The notes: a model not told the origin generated them from the letters alone. A stretch of DNA of 64,000 nucleotides from Deefgea piscis (GCF_019665785.1 NZ_CP081149.1:1054001-1118000), one strand, 5' to 3'. Positions 17,383 through 27,113 are shown, counted from the stretch's first letter. A program made the numbers and translations.

Positions 17383-18558
17383 ATGATGAAAAAGAATTTG
17401 TTGCTATTGAGTGTACTGGCCATCGGTAATACACAAGCTGCTTCTGATCCTGAAGATACGGTCAAATTATTTACAAATATTGCTTATGTTTATGACTCGA
17501 ACGTGTTTCGCTTATCGGACACGCAACAAAATAACTCAACACGTAAACACCAGCAAAAAGGTGACTCAAGCTTTACCGTAGGCGTCGGGGGACGGGTTGA
17601 TCTGCCTGTGAGCCGGCAAAAATTCTATGCAATGGCTGATTTTTCACAGGCGCATTACTTGGTTTTTGATGAGCTAAATAACCCCGCTTGGAATGTGGGC
17701 TTAGGCTGGGATTGGGTCGTGGGCAATCAATGGAATGGCAATCTATCTGTGTCATCTAGCCGTCAATTGTCCTCGTTTGACGACGTACGTGTCGCCGTCG
17801 TTGATACCGTCAAAACCAATCGAGCCAATTGGAATGGCAACTGGCGGCTATTGAGTAATTGGGCTTTAGTTGCGAACGCATCGTATACCGAAGAAAACCA
17901 TGATGTAAGAAAGAATCAAAATGCGAATGATCGACAATTCGGCGGTGGCTTGCGGTATATGTCAGATCGAGGATTCGCCCTGACCTTGCTACATAACTGG
18001 TCTAAATATAATTATACAGAGCCTTTGTTTTTTATCCCTGCTAATTTGCGAGGCTATTCAGATCAAAATACGAGTTTGGGGTTGAATTGGCCGGTATCTG
18101 ATAAATTTAATGCCAATTTAACCGCCGGTTATAGCCAATGGAAATCACAATTTAATGGCACTAAACAAACCAAGCCAACCGCAAATATTGATTTAATGTG
18201 GGCTGTAACAGCAAAAACAACGTTAAGCACAGGTGCCGGGCAAAAATTTGATTCATTTGGAAGCAATATTATTGGCCGAGATTTGGAACGAACGGCATAT
18301 TTAGCTGCGAATTGGGCAGTTACAGATAAATCAAAATTGGGAGCTCGATATAACTATCGGCAGTTAGAAACAGAAACATCTCTTGGTATTGTGACGCAAA
18401 ATTCTGTTTATGACACTTTTCGAGTGTCCTACGATTACCAAATATTACGCAGCATGATGGTTCAATCTTATGTTCAATTTGAATTAAGAAATGAAAAAAT
18501 TAACCAGTTTGATTACAACGACGAGCAAGTTGGTGTGTCGTTAAAATATAATTTCTGA
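17383..18558 (+). CDS. epsL: EpsL-type outer-membrane beta-barrel exopolysaccharide protein
   Basis: This is the first gene of the exopolysaccharide locus. After a signal peptide (KKNLLLLSVLAIGNTQAAS) the remaining ~370 residues are an alternating, aromatic-rich pattern typical of an outer-membrane beta barrel, ending in Phe (QVGVSLKYNF). It fits the EpsL family, with FTNIAYVYDSNVFRLSD as the hallmark N-terminal strand. It probably forms or supports the outer-membrane route for the polymer. The ATG at 17383 (or the next codon) was preferred because the signal peptide begins there. The frame extends upstream to a TTG at 17341. Confidence 0.85.
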   Translation: MMKKNLLLLSVLAIGNTQAASDPEDTVKLFTNIAYVYDSNVFRLSDTQQNNSTRKHQQKGDSSFTVGVGGRVDLPVSRQKFYAMADFSQAHYLVFDELNNPAWNVGLGWDWVVGNQWNGNLSVSSSRQLSSFDDVRVAVVDTVKTNRANWNGNWRLLSNWALVANASYTEENHDVRKNQNANDRQFGGGLRYMSDRGFALTLLHNWSKYNYTEPLFFIPANLRGYSDQNTSLGLNWPVSDKFNANLTAGYSQWKSQFNGTKQTKPTANIDLMWAVTAKTTLSTGAGQKFDSFGSNIIGRDLERTAYLAANWAVTDKSKLGARYNYRQLETETSLGIVTQNSVYDTFRVSYDYQILRSMMVQSYVQFELRNEKINQFDYNDEQVGVSLKYNF

Positions 18559-18586
18559 TTTATATCATAAATAGGATGTAACTACC

Positions 18587-20059
18587 TTGCATCAAGATGT
18601 TCCGGATAAAATTCTTTTACAGCCAGTTAATAGTGTCGATCAAACTTTGCAGCCGCCAAGCTTGTTGGGGGACCGTTTTCGCGAATTTAGTAATTCGTCC
18701 CCAGTTATTGGTTTTTTTAAACTCTGCTTAGATCCATTTATAGTTGTAGCTACGCTGTATGCACTAGCCATTCCTTTTGAAGTTGCAATTGATGGTGTTG
18801 AGTTTGTATTTGGCGTTTTAGCTTTTTTGCTTACGGCAATTTTGCTAGATGGCATATTTTTATTTGTTCCTGGTTATTCTAGGCCATTGTTAGGCTTGGG
18901 GCGTTTTGCGCTTGAATGGGGGTGTGTATTATTAAGCTTATTTTTGATAGGGCAAGTATCAGGATTTAGCTCTTATATGTACCCACCTTATTATCTAACA
19001 TGGGCAGTTGTAGCTCCTCTAGTTTTGATATTAACTCATTTGCTATTTAGACTATTTGTGCTGCATCCACGGCAAAATAATGTTAGAAAAGTATTGATTA
19101 TTGGTGCGAATAAGCCAGGCCAAATTCTGGCAAAAAATATTCAACAGCATACTTTTCTAAAGATGGATTTTTTAGGATTTTTTGAAGATAGAGATGCTTC
19201 AAGGTTAGATGGAATTAATTCGGAAGAAATTCTTGGTGATCTGAGTGTATTTCCTAAATTTCTTTGTGAAAATACGGTACATCAAATTTATATTACATTA
19301 CCAATGACGTCACAACCTCGGGTGATGGATTTGCTAGATTATTTAAAAGATAGTACGGCTTCGATTTATTTTATTCCGGATTTATTTGTTTTTGATTTGA
19401 TTAATGCCAGATTTGATAATGTAGCCGGTATGCCGGTGGTTGCTATTTGTGAAAGTCCTTTTTTAGGGCTTAACGGTTTGGTGAAGAGGATTACAGACAT
19501 CGTTCTGTCGTTGCTGATTTTGCTCATGATTTGGCCCGTTCTGCTGATCATCGCCATTGCTGTGAAATTGACCTCGGCTGGCCCTATCTTTTTTAAACAA
19601 AAGCGTTATGGTGAAGATGGGCAAAGTGTCTTGGTCTATAAGTTTCGCTCGATGACGGTGATGGAAAATGGCGATCAAGTGATTCAAGCCAAAAAGAACG
19701 ACGTGCGACTTACACCAATTGGTGGCTTTATTCGTAGAACATCACTTGATGAATTGCCACAATTTATTAATGTATTACAAGGGAAAATGAGTATTGTTGG
19801 TCCACGGCCGCATGCGAATGCACATAACGAGCAATACAGAAAGTTAATTAAAGGTTACATGATTCGCCATAAGGTGAAGCCAGGTATTACTGGCTGGGCG
19901 CAAGTAAATGGTTTTCGTGGGGAAACTGATACTTTAGAAAAAATGCAAGGTCGAATTTTATACGATTTAGAGTATTTAAGAAATTGGTCGGTCTGGCTTG
20001 ATTTAAAGATTATTTGGCGGACGGCAACGGGTATGTTCCGAGACAAAAATGCTTTTTGA
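18587..20059 (+). CDS. epsB: Undecaprenyl-phosphate sugar phosphotransferase (EpsB/WcaJ-type)
   Basis: This is the initiating enzyme of exopolysaccharide synthesis. It transfers a sugar-1-phosphate, probably glucose, from the UDP-sugar to undecaprenyl phosphate at the inner membrane. Residues 35-150 hold four membrane helices, followed by a CoA-binding-like domain with KVLIIGANKPGQ. A fifth helix (about 305-330) precedes the bacterial sugar transferase domain: GPIFFKQKRYGEDGQ, YKFRSM, RRTSLDELPQFINVL, GPRPH and KPGITGWAQV. The 490 residues are typical of polyprenyl glycosylphosphotransferases. The start is a TTG at 18587 with AGGATG upstream; no nearby ATG fits. Confidence 0.92.
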   Translation: MHQDVPDKILLQPVNSVDQTLQPPSLLGDRFREFSNSSPVIGFFKLCLDPFIVVATLYALAIPFEVAIDGVEFVFGVLAFLLTAILLDGIFLFVPGYSRPLLGLGRFALEWGCVLLSLFLIGQVSGFSSYMYPPYYLTWAVVAPLVLILTHLLFRLFVLHPRQNNVRKVLIIGANKPGQILAKNIQQHTFLKMDFLGFFEDRDASRLDGINSEEILGDLSVFPKFLCENTVHQIYITLPMTSQPRVMDLLDYLKDSTASIYFIPDLFVFDLINARFDNVAGMPVVAICESPFLGLNGLVKRITDIVLSLLILLMIWPVLLIIAIAVKLTSAGPIFFKQKRYGEDGQSVLVYKFRSMTVMENGDQVIQAKKNDVRLTPIGGFIRRTSLDELPQFINVLQGKMSIVGPRPHANAHNEQYRKLIKGYMIRHKVKPGITGWAQVNGFRGETDTLEKMQGRILYDLEYLRNWSVWLDLKIIWRTATGMFRDKNAF

Positions 20060-20089
20060 AAATAACACGTTAAACTTTGAGGAATAAAT

Positions 20090-20989
20090 ATGAAAAAATT
20101 AAGCATAGTAGCACTTGCTCTTTCAACTTTATTTTTACTCACTGCATGTAATGATAAAGATGAAAAAAAATCACCTAGCCAAGTCCTCGCCAAAGTTAAC
20201 GATGCTGAGATTACCGTACATCAGCTGAATTTTGTCTTGGGCCAAATGCCACAAGCGACAGCTGAGCAAAAACAGCAAGTATTAGATCAACTTATTGATC
20301 AAGAATTATTGGTAAATAAAGCAACCGAGTTAAAGCTCGACCGTGAACCAAATATTGTTCAAGCGATTGAAGCGGCTAAACGCCAAATTTTAGCGCAAGC
20401 TGCCGCAGAGCGTGTGATTGGTAAACCAGCGGAACCAAGCAAAACGGCAATTGATGATTTTTATGCAAAAAATTCAGGTTTATTTGCAGATAGAAAAAAC
20501 TATGAATTTGTAATGTTTTTGTTGGATAAGGATAAATTCAATGATGAAATCATTGCTCAGCTAGATAGTGCTGTAACGCCGATGCAAGTCAAAGCCATCC
20601 TAGATGCCGCTAAGATTCCATTTGAAACCAATGAAGGCAGCCGCGCAGCAGAGCAATTACCAATGCAAATGCTACCTAAATTTGTCGCAATGAAGCAGGG
20701 CGATATTTTGTCGATGAATGAAGGTAACAAAACGATGCTTTTACAATTAAAGAATAGCCAACCTGCGCCTGTAACGCCGGTTGAGGCTGAGCCTTTAATT
20801 AAGCGTTATTTGAGCACTAATGACGCACAAGAAAACGCAAAAACCAAACTTAAAGCTTTACGAGCTACGGCAAAAATTGAGTACTTACAAAAATTTGCTT
20901 CAGCTCCTGTGGCGGCTCCTGCTACCGGTGCATTGAATGCCTCGGCAGTTGATGAAAGCCTTAAAGCTGGATTAAAAGGATTGAAATAA
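20090..20989 (+). CDS. epsD: EpsD-family peptidyl-prolyl isomerase lipoprotein
   Basis: This is a SurA-like lipoprotein, with signal peptide and lipobox in LSTLFLLTACND (Cys near residue 20). The chaperone domain follows: VLAKVNDAEITVHQLNFVLGQMPQAT, then LDQLIDQELLVNKATELKLD. The EpsD family is found next to exosortase-B exopolysaccharide genes and is presumed to aid folding of secreted or outer-membrane parts of the exporter. At 299 residues it is of family length. The stop overlaps the epsE start by one base (TAATG). Confidence 0.9.
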   Translation: MKKLSIVALALSTLFLLTACNDKDEKKSPSQVLAKVNDAEITVHQLNFVLGQMPQATAEQKQQVLDQLIDQELLVNKATELKLDREPNIVQAIEAAKRQILAQAAAERVIGKPAEPSKTAIDDFYAKNSGLFADRKNYEFVMFLLDKDKFNDEIIAQLDSAVTPMQVKAILDAAKIPFETNEGSRAAEQLPMQMLPKFVAMKQGDILSMNEGNKTMLLQLKNSQPAPVTPVEAEPLIKRYLSTNDAQENAKTKLKALRATAKIEYLQKFASAPVAAPATGALNASAVDESLKAGLKGLK

Positions 20990-21779
20990 TGATTAAAAAA
21001 TTAGGCATGCTGCTGTGTTTTAGCTTGCTAAGTCTGCTAACTGCCATTTCTTGGGCCCAGCCGAAAGGTGACTATGTTTTGGGCTCAGGCGATGTGGTGA
21101 AAATCCAAGTTTATGACCACCCTGATTTGACCACCGAGGTTCAGCTCAATAATGAAGGGGCTTTGGCTTTTCCTTTAATTGGTGTGGTGAAACTCGAGGG
21201 TTTAGATTACACGCAAGCTGAGGCATTAATTGCTAAAAAATTAATTGAAGGTAATTTCATTAAAAAGCCAAATGTCAATGTTCTAATTGTGCAATACCGC
21301 AGCCAAAGGGTGGCGGTATTGGGTGAAGTGAATAAACCGGGCAGATATGCGCTCGATAGTGCCACTAATATCATTGATTTACTGGCTATCGCGGGGGGAT
21401 AAGTCCGAATGGCGGTGACAAGGTGGTGATCTTGCGTGGTGAGCAACGCATTGAGTATGAACTGAGCAAACTGACGCAATTAGCCAATCCTGAAAAACGC
21501 CACATTCAAATTATGAATGGCGATACGGTGTATATACCAAGAGCCCAGCAATTTTATGTGTATGGCGAGGTGAATCGCCCCGGCGCTTTTCGCTTAGAAC
21601 CGAAAATGACCTTAATGCAAGCGATCTCACTCGCTGGTGGATTTAATCCACGTGCATCGCAGCGCAGCATGCAAATTCATCGTGCTACAGCAGAAGGACA
21701 AATAGAAAAACTTTCGGCAAAACTGTCCGACTTCATTCGTGAAGGCGATACCGTTTATGTGCAAGAAAGCTGGTTTTAA
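20989..21779 (+). pseudogene. epsE: Polysaccharide export protein EpsE (Wza-like), frameshifted at a G6 tract
   Basis: This is the outer-membrane polysaccharide export protein. The first part (20989-21402) encodes a signal peptide, then KGDYVLGSGDVVKIQVYDHPDLT (polysaccharide export domain) and a SLBB domain beginning VLGEVNKPGRYAL. It stops at TAA 21400 just after AIAGG. The second SLBB part continues in the -1 frame from ATA at 21399 (ISPNGGDKVV) to 21779. Reading seven rather than six G at 21393-21398 restores a ~263-residue protein, normal for EpsE. So this is a one-base deletion, a sequencing error, a phase-variable tract or programmed slippage (heptamer G-GGG-GGA). The rest of the gene is intact. 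Confidence 0.9.
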
Positions 21780-21810
21780 TCGCGCCCTTAATTATTGCTG
21801 AGTAAATTTG

Positions 21811-23184
21811 ATGACTTTTGAACAATTATTAAACATCCTGCGCGCTAGAAAATGGATCGCAATCTCGGTGTTCTTTGTCGTAATACTGACAACATTGCTT
21901 GTCAGTGTATTGCTCCCTAAGCAATACACCGCAGAAGCTACATTAGCAATAGATGTGAAAGCAGCAGATCCTGTGAGTGGGCAACAGATCGCTGGATATA
22001 TGGCGCCTAGCTATATGGCGACCCAAGTTGAGATGATTTCTAGCCAGAATACGGCACTAAAAGTGGTGGATACTTTAGGTTTTGCCCGGTTGCCGGAGGC
22101 GCAAGCGCAGTTTCAAGAGGCAACACAAGGCAAGGGTGATATTCGCAATTGGTTCGCCGAATCATTGCTAAAAGGTTTGGACGTAAAGCCAAGCCGAGAA
22201 AGTAATATCATTAATTTGGAATACACCGCAACAGATCCAAAATTTGCTGCTGCATTGGCAAATAATTTTGCACAAGCGTATATCCGCACCACGATTGATA
22301 TTAAAACCGCCGCCGCGCAGCAAAATAATGTGTTTTTCCAAGAGCAGCTTAAATCATTACAAAGTAATTTAGAAAAAGCTCAGAATAAACTTTCTGAATA
22401 TCAGCAAACCCATGGCATTGTTGGTTCAGACGAGCGTTTAGATGTTGAAACTCAACGCCTTAATGAATTATCTAGCCAAGTGGTCGGCGCGCAATCGCAA
22501 ACCTATGACGCACAATCACGTGCTCGTGGCGGAAATATTGCACCGGATGTATTAAACAATCCATTGATTCAGCAGTTGAAAGGCCAGCTCGCAGTGCAAG
22601 AGGCCAAATACAATCAACTGTCGGAAAAAAATGGTGCCAATCATCCCCATAACCAACAGGCAATGGCTGAGCTGAATGCAACGCGCAGCCAGTTGAATGA
22701 ACTGATGGCGCAATACGCCGGTGGCCTCAATAGTGCAGCAGGCAATTCGGCATCACGCCAAGCCTCACTCAATGCCGCATTACAAACACAAAAAGAAAAA
22801 GTATTAGATTTAAAGTCACAGCGTGCAGCAATCGATGTGTTGCTGCGCAATGTGGATAGTGCTCAGCGCAGCTACGACCAAGCATTGCAACGCTTTAGCC
22901 AAACCATGCTAGAGAGTCGCTCTGATCAAAGTAATATTTCGATCATTAAATCAGCGCCTGAGCCGATGAAATATTCCAGTCCCAAAACGTTGCTGAACCT
23001 CGTTTTGGCGATGTTTGTTGGCGGATTATTGGCGATTGGATTTGCAATGTTGGCTGAATTAGCTGATCGGCGTATTCGGTCCAAAGATGATATTGAAGCC
23101 ATGCTAGGGCTGACAGTCTTAGCTGATTTATTGCCTCCCAAAAAGAAACGCCGATTTGGCTTTAAAGTAGGAGCCCCAGCATGA
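21811..23184 (+). CDS. epsF: Chain-length determinant protein EpsF (Wzz-like)
   Basis: This is an inner-membrane polysaccharide co-polymerase that sets chain length and links polymerisation to export. The N-terminal Wzz domain (FEQLLNILRARKWIAISVFFVVILTTLLV) contains the first helix. A long periplasmic coiled-coil region follows, rich in Gln and Ala (about residues 170-390). The second helix is near LNLVLAMFVGGLLAIGFAMLAELADRRIRS. The ATG at 21811 is preferred over the upstream TTG. It overlaps epsG by 4 bp. The cytoplasmic kinase is the separate EpsG. Confidence 0.92.
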   Translation: MTFEQLLNILRARKWIAISVFFVVILTTLLVSVLLPKQYTAEATLAIDVKAADPVSGQQIAGYMAPSYMATQVEMISSQNTALKVVDTLGFARLPEAQAQFQEATQGKGDIRNWFAESLLKGLDVKPSRESNIINLEYTATDPKFAAALANNFAQAYIRTTIDIKTAAAQQNNVFFQEQLKSLQSNLEKAQNKLSEYQQTHGIVGSDERLDVETQRLNELSSQVVGAQSQTYDAQSRARGGNIAPDVLNNPLIQQLKGQLAVQEAKYNQLSEKNGANHPHNQQAMAELNATRSQLNELMAQYAGGLNSAAGNSASRQASLNAALQTQKEKVLDLKSQRAAIDVLLRNVDSAQRSYDQALQRFSQTMLESRSDQSNISIIKSAPEPMKYSSPKTLLNLVLAMFVGGLLAIGFAMLAELADRRIRSKDDIEAMLGLTVLADLLPPKKKRRFGFKVGAPA

Positions 23185-24047
23185 ATGCAATTCCTGATCC
23201 AATCGCCAGTGAAGTGATCAAAGGCAATATCGGCCAGCAATTATTAGTTAATGGCAAAATTAATGCGCAACAAGCTGAAAAGATTTTAAGACTACAGAAA
23301 GAAACTGGTGGCCGTTTTGGTGAAGCCGCCATCAAATTGGGATTTGTCACCGAAAATGACATCCAAGATGTATTGGCGCAGCAATTTGAATACGCCTACC
23401 TCGTCGCAGGGCAAAGTGCCGTCGACCAAAAGTTGGTCGCGGCTTATTCACCATTTGATTCGCGGGTTGAAGCATTACGTAGCTTACGCAGCCAAATTTT
23501 ATTACGTTGGGTAGAAGGTGGAAATAAATCGGTGGCATTAGCCTCCTACGACGGCAATAACACCTGCGATATCTTGGCCGCCAATTTAGCGATTGTATTT
23601 TCGCAATTGGGTGAACACACTTTGTTGGTTGACGCTAATTTACGCAATGCCGTGCAACACCAACTTTTTGCGGTAGAAAACCGTAAAGGCCTAAGTGATA
23701 TTTTAGTCGGCCGTAGTGGTATAGAGGCAGTACAGCGCATTAGTGAGTTTAGGGATTTATCAATCTTAACGGCTGGTACGACAGCGCCAAATCCACAAGA
23801 ACTACTCTCAAGAGACGTATTCAGTAATATCGTTGCTGAGTTAGCACAAGCTTATGACGTAGTGATCTATAGCACTAGCGCATTAAAAGATGCCGCGGAT
23901 GCGCAATTAGTTGCTTCACGTGTTAAAGGCACGATCTTGGTGGCCAGCCGTAATAAAACACCAGTGAAAGGGCTAGAATCCGCTAAATCACAATTGCAAT
24001 CAGCAAGTGCGACTTTGCTCGGTTGTGTCTTATCACAGGAAGAGTGA
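23181..24047 (+). CDS. epsG: EpsG-type tyrosine-kinase-like partner of EpsF, Walker A degenerate
   Basis: This is the cytoplasmic BY-kinase-like partner of EpsF. The N-terminal ~75 residues resemble the MshEN/GspE N-domain (LLVNGKINAQQAEKILRLQ and GRFGEAAIKLGFVTENDIQDVLAQQF). The MinD/CpsD-like ATPase domain follows, with ILAANLAIVFSQLGEHTLLVDANLRN. In active kinases of this family the P-loop carries a glycine-rich G-x-G-[KR]-[ST] signature. Here the same place reads ASYDGNNTCDIL, and the Walker A' Asp motif is DANLR. No C-terminal Tyr cluster is present (ends LGCVLSQEE). ATP binding is therefore doubtful, and the protein may act structurally. AGGAG precedes the ATG. Confidence 0.88.
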   Translation: MNAIPDPIASEVIKGNIGQQLLVNGKINAQQAEKILRLQKETGGRFGEAAIKLGFVTENDIQDVLAQQFEYAYLVAGQSAVDQKLVAAYSPFDSRVEALRSLRSQILLRWVEGGNKSVALASYDGNNTCDILAANLAIVFSQLGEHTLLVDANLRNAVQHQLFAVENRKGLSDILVGRSGIEAVQRISEFRDLSILTAGTTAPNPQELLSRDVFSNIVAELAQAYDVVIYSTSALKDAADAQLVASRVKGTILVASRNKTPVKGLESAKSQLQSASATLLGCVLSQEE

Positions 24048-24934
24048 TGATGGAATATGAAAATATTGCAATTAAAAATGGCCAATTTAATTTGGCCGTT
24101 TTTTTTAAACAGAATATTCTAATATTGATTGGATTTCTTGCGCTAGCAATTCCAACTATCATTACCCTAAGCAAAGGAATTTGGCAAAATGATGATCAAG
24201 CACACGGGCCAATTATTTTAGCGATTGTGATTTGGTTATTTTGGCAATTAAAAAGCCAAATTGCTGCAATTGATGCAAAATCAAATCCAATAATAGGTTT
24301 TGCGCTGGTTATTATCGCCTTATTGTTTTATATATTAGGCCGATCGCAAGAGATATTGATATTTGAAATTGGCGCTTTTATCCCCTTGGTTTGCGGTTTA
24401 TTACTGATTAGCAAAGGCTGGCGAGCGATCTCAATAGCATGGTTTGCCATTATCTTTATGCTGTTTTTGATTCCGCTACCAGGATCAATTGTCGATGCAT
24501 TAACTGGGGCATTAAAAGGCCAAGTCTCACACATTGCCGAAGTATTACTTTATGCTGCCGGCTACCCAGTGGCGCGCAGTGGCGTATTGATTACGGTTGG
24601 GCAATATCAATTATTGGTGGCCGATGCCTGCTCGGGCATGCATTCAATGTTTAGCCTATTAGCGGTGGGGTCTTTGTATGTTTACATCACCAATCACAGC
24701 AGCAAAATTCGCAATACACTATTGATCCTTGCAATTATTCCAATTGCTTTTGCTGCCAATATTATTCGTGTAATGACTTTGATTTTAGTGACTTATCATT
24801 TTGGTGATGCAGCAGGGCAGGGCTTTATTCATGATTTTGCTGGCATGGCTTTATTTGCGATTGCATTAATTGGAATGTTTGCGTTGGATATGATGCTGGG
24901 TTTGTTTCTAAAGGATAAGAAAAATGAACAATAA
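24047..24934 (+). CDS. xrtB: Exosortase B (XrtB/EpsH)
   Basis: This is a multi-pass inner-membrane cysteine transpeptidase-like enzyme predicted to cleave PEP-CTERM signals on secreted proteins. It has about eight membrane helices. The catalytic triad is visible: Cys in LVADACSGMHSMFSLLAV, Arg in ANIIRVMTLILVTY and His in GFIHDFAGMALFA. The sequence and its place between epsG and epsI fit the XrtB class. The ATG at 24047 overlaps the epsG stop (ATGA); the next codon is also ATG. AGGAAGAG lies just upstream. Substrates within this window are the three PEP-CTERM proteins. Confidence 0.94.
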   Translation: MMEYENIAIKNGQFNLAVFFKQNILILIGFLALAIPTIITLSKGIWQNDDQAHGPIILAIVIWLFWQLKSQIAAIDAKSNPIIGFALVIIALLFYILGRSQEILIFEIGAFIPLVCGLLLISKGWRAISIAWFAIIFMLFLIPLPGSIVDALTGALKGQVSHIAEVLLYAAGYPVARSGVLITVGQYQLLVADACSGMHSMFSLLAVGSLYVYITNHSSKIRNTLLILAIIPIAFAANIIRVMTLILVTYHFGDAAGQGFIHDFAGMALFAIALIGMFALDMMLGLFLKDKKNEQ

Positions 24935-25607
24935 GCTCATTACTCATACAATCCTTTGCTTTTTAATGCTATTTTCTGCTTTGTTTACATGGTATCTGAC
25001 ATCTAAAGACTCAAAGATTTATTTTTCTGCACCAGAAAAATTGGTGGTGACAATACCAACAAAAATTGGGGAATGGACTGAAGAGGTACAAAATACGAAT
25101 GTAGTTATCAACCCAGAATTAGAGGCTAGTGTTAATAAATTATATTCAGATGTTTTAAGTCGTACATATGTCAATAATAAAGGCGATCGAATTATGTTGG
25201 TGATTGCCTATGGTGAAGATCAACGCGAGGGGAATGCGTTACATTACCCTGAGGTTTGTTATCCGGCTCAAGGTTTTGTTATTGATTCAAGTAAAGATGA
25301 TTCGATTTTTATTGCTAATAAAGACCTACGCGTACGCCGTGTAATGACGAATCATTCACAAGAAAGATTTGAACCTGTGACGTATTGGACCACATTATCA
25401 GGTGAGGTAGTCCGTGGCAATGTGGAAAAGAAAACCAAAGAAATAATAAATAAATGGAACGGTAATGTTCTTGATGGCTATTTGATTCGCGTTTCCACAA
25501 TTGATAAAAATCAAAAATCGGCATTTGCAATTCAAGATTCATTTATTCGCGAATTAATAAAGTCACTAGATAAAGGTATGGCAGTGCGCCTTGCGGGTGA
25601 TTTGTGA
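24924..25607 (+). CDS. epsI: Exosortase-associated protein EpsI (DUF3485)
   Basis: This is a small exosortase partner, 227 residues long. It has one N-terminal membrane helix (LITHTILCFLMLFSALFTWYL) and a periplasmic domain with the EpsI hallmark VMLVIAYGEDQREGNALHYPEVCYPAQGF. In EpsI proteins the conserved His and Cys of HYPEVCYPAQG are invariant and are present here. Its function is unknown; it always accompanies certain exosortases. It overlaps xrtB by 11 bp and the flippase gene by 4 bp. Confidence 0.92.
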   Translation: MNNKLITHTILCFLMLFSALFTWYLTSKDSKIYFSAPEKLVVTIPTKIGEWTEEVQNTNVVINPELEASVNKLYSDVLSRTYVNNKGDRIMLVIAYGEDQREGNALHYPEVCYPAQGFVIDSSKDDSIFIANKDLRVRRVMTNHSQERFEPVTYWTTLSGEVVRGNVEKKTKEIINKWNGNVLDGYLIRVSTIDKNQKSAFAIQDSFIRELIKSLDKGMAVRLAGDL

Positions 25608-27112
25608 GTTTAGGAGAAAGATCAAAATCAGCTGTACATTGGGCACTATTGGGGACGTTATCAAAATATTTCATCCAACTAATAGTTCAAATTATTCTGG
25701 CGCGATTTTTAGGGCCTCAAGTCTATGGATTATTTGCGCTTGGTATGTTGGTCATGCTGTTCAGCAATTTTCTCGCTGATTTTGGCTTGGCATGGGGCTT
25801 AGTACAGAAAAAAGAAGTCACCGAAGAGGATATTCGTTTTGCCATGACATGGCAGTTTGTCCTTGGGACTGTTGTAGCTGGTTTGTTATTAATATTTTCT
25901 GAATATATTGCTTTATTTTTTAAAGAGCCGCAGCTCACGGTGATAATTTCTTGGCTTAGTTTGGCGTGCGTTTTTAATGCTTTGAGTGCGCCATCCGCTA
26001 ATTTATTGCGTAGAGATTTGGATTTCAAAACACTCAATTTACTACAAATAGCGAGTTATGTGATTGGTTATGTGTTGATTGGTTTGCCTATGGCATTTTT
26101 TGGCTACGGTGTGTGGGCCTTAGTAACGGCTTGGCTTATGCAATCGTTTGCTGGCATGGTACTGCAGTTCATTCGGAAGTCACATTCACTTAAACCGCTA
26201 TTTTGGTATTCCGATGCAAAATCCATGATGAACATCGGCTCGACAGTGTTTTTCACTAATATAGTCAATTGGTTCCTCAATAATATTGATCGAATTGTTC
26301 TAGGGCGCTTGCTCAATACGCATGCCGTAGGCTTGTATACGGTTTCGTATAATTTGGCGGTTATGCCCAATGGTTTATTGCTGAGTGCATTACAGCCAGC
26401 ATTTTTATCGATCGGTGCGCGCTTGCAAGATGAAAAAGAAAAAATGCGCACTGCCTACTTACAAATTGTGGCGGTAATTTGGGTATTGATTTTACCTTGC
26501 TTTGTTATTTTTTCTGCGATTGCTAATGATTTAATTCATGTTATGTATGGAGAGAAATGGGTAGGCGCTGGCGTGGTTTTATCTATCCTCGCGTTGGCGA
26601 TGCCTTTTTATGTTATGTGGGGTATGTCTACGCCTATTTTGTGGAACACGGGAAAGAAACATTTAGAATCTATTTTGCAATTACCCATTGTGATGATTGG
26701 CTTGCTGCTGATGATTTATTTTGCTGATTTTGGTATCGCTGCATTCGCTATGGTTGCCGCGTTTATTCTCGTCCTACGTGCGTTAGTGATTGGCTATACA
26801 GCGTGCCATTTGATCGGATTAGGCATTGGGCAACTTGTCCCTATATGGGCGCGTGGCATGTTGATTTCATTATTGGTTTATATTTCCATCTATTTAGTTC
26901 AGCAGGTAATGATCGCCATAATGGTGATCAGTTTAGTTAAGTTAATTGTTAGTGTACTGGTTGGCTTTGCAATTTTGATATGCATGGCGCTGCTTTTTCC
27001 TCGATTGATCGGCGTTTCTGCATTAAATTTATTAATCCGGTTTAGTCCAGGAAGACTAAGTAACTATTTAAAAGCCAAAGTGGCAACACTATCAAGTCTA
27101 GGGATTGATTAA
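25604..27112 (+). CDS. Wzx-type polysaccharide flippase (MOP superfamily)
   Basis: This is predicted to flip the lipid-linked repeat unit across the inner membrane. The 502 residues contain 12-14 hydrophobic helices. The polysaccharide-synthesis domain is visible as SAVHWALLGTLSKYFIQLIVQIILARFLGPQVYGLFALGM at the N-terminus, and WFLNNIDRIVLGRLLNTHAVGLYTVSYNLAVMP in the middle. The GTG start overlaps the epsI stop. It belongs to the EPS operon between epsI and the polymerase gene. Confidence 0.9.
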   Translation: MSLGERSKSAVHWALLGTLSKYFIQLIVQIILARFLGPQVYGLFALGMLVMLFSNFLADFGLAWGLVQKKEVTEEDIRFAMTWQFVLGTVVAGLLLIFSEYIALFFKEPQLTVIISWLSLACVFNALSAPSANLLRRDLDFKTLNLLQIASYVIGYVLIGLPMAFFGYGVWALVTAWLMQSFAGMVLQFIRKSHSLKPLFWYSDAKSMMNIGSTVFFTNIVNWFLNNIDRIVLGRLLNTHAVGLYTVSYNLAVMPNGLLLSALQPAFLSIGARLQDEKEKMRTAYLQIVAVIWVLILPCFVIFSAIANDLIHVMYGEKWVGAGVVLSILALAMPFYVMWGMSTPILWNTGKKHLESILQLPIVMIGLLLMIYFADFGIAAFAMVAAFILVLRALVIGYTACHLIGLGIGQLVPIWARGMLISLLVYISIYLVQQVMIAIMVISLVKLIVSVLVGFAILICMALLFPRLIGVSALNLLIRFSPGRLSNYLKAKVATLSSLGID

Positions 27113-27113
27113 A

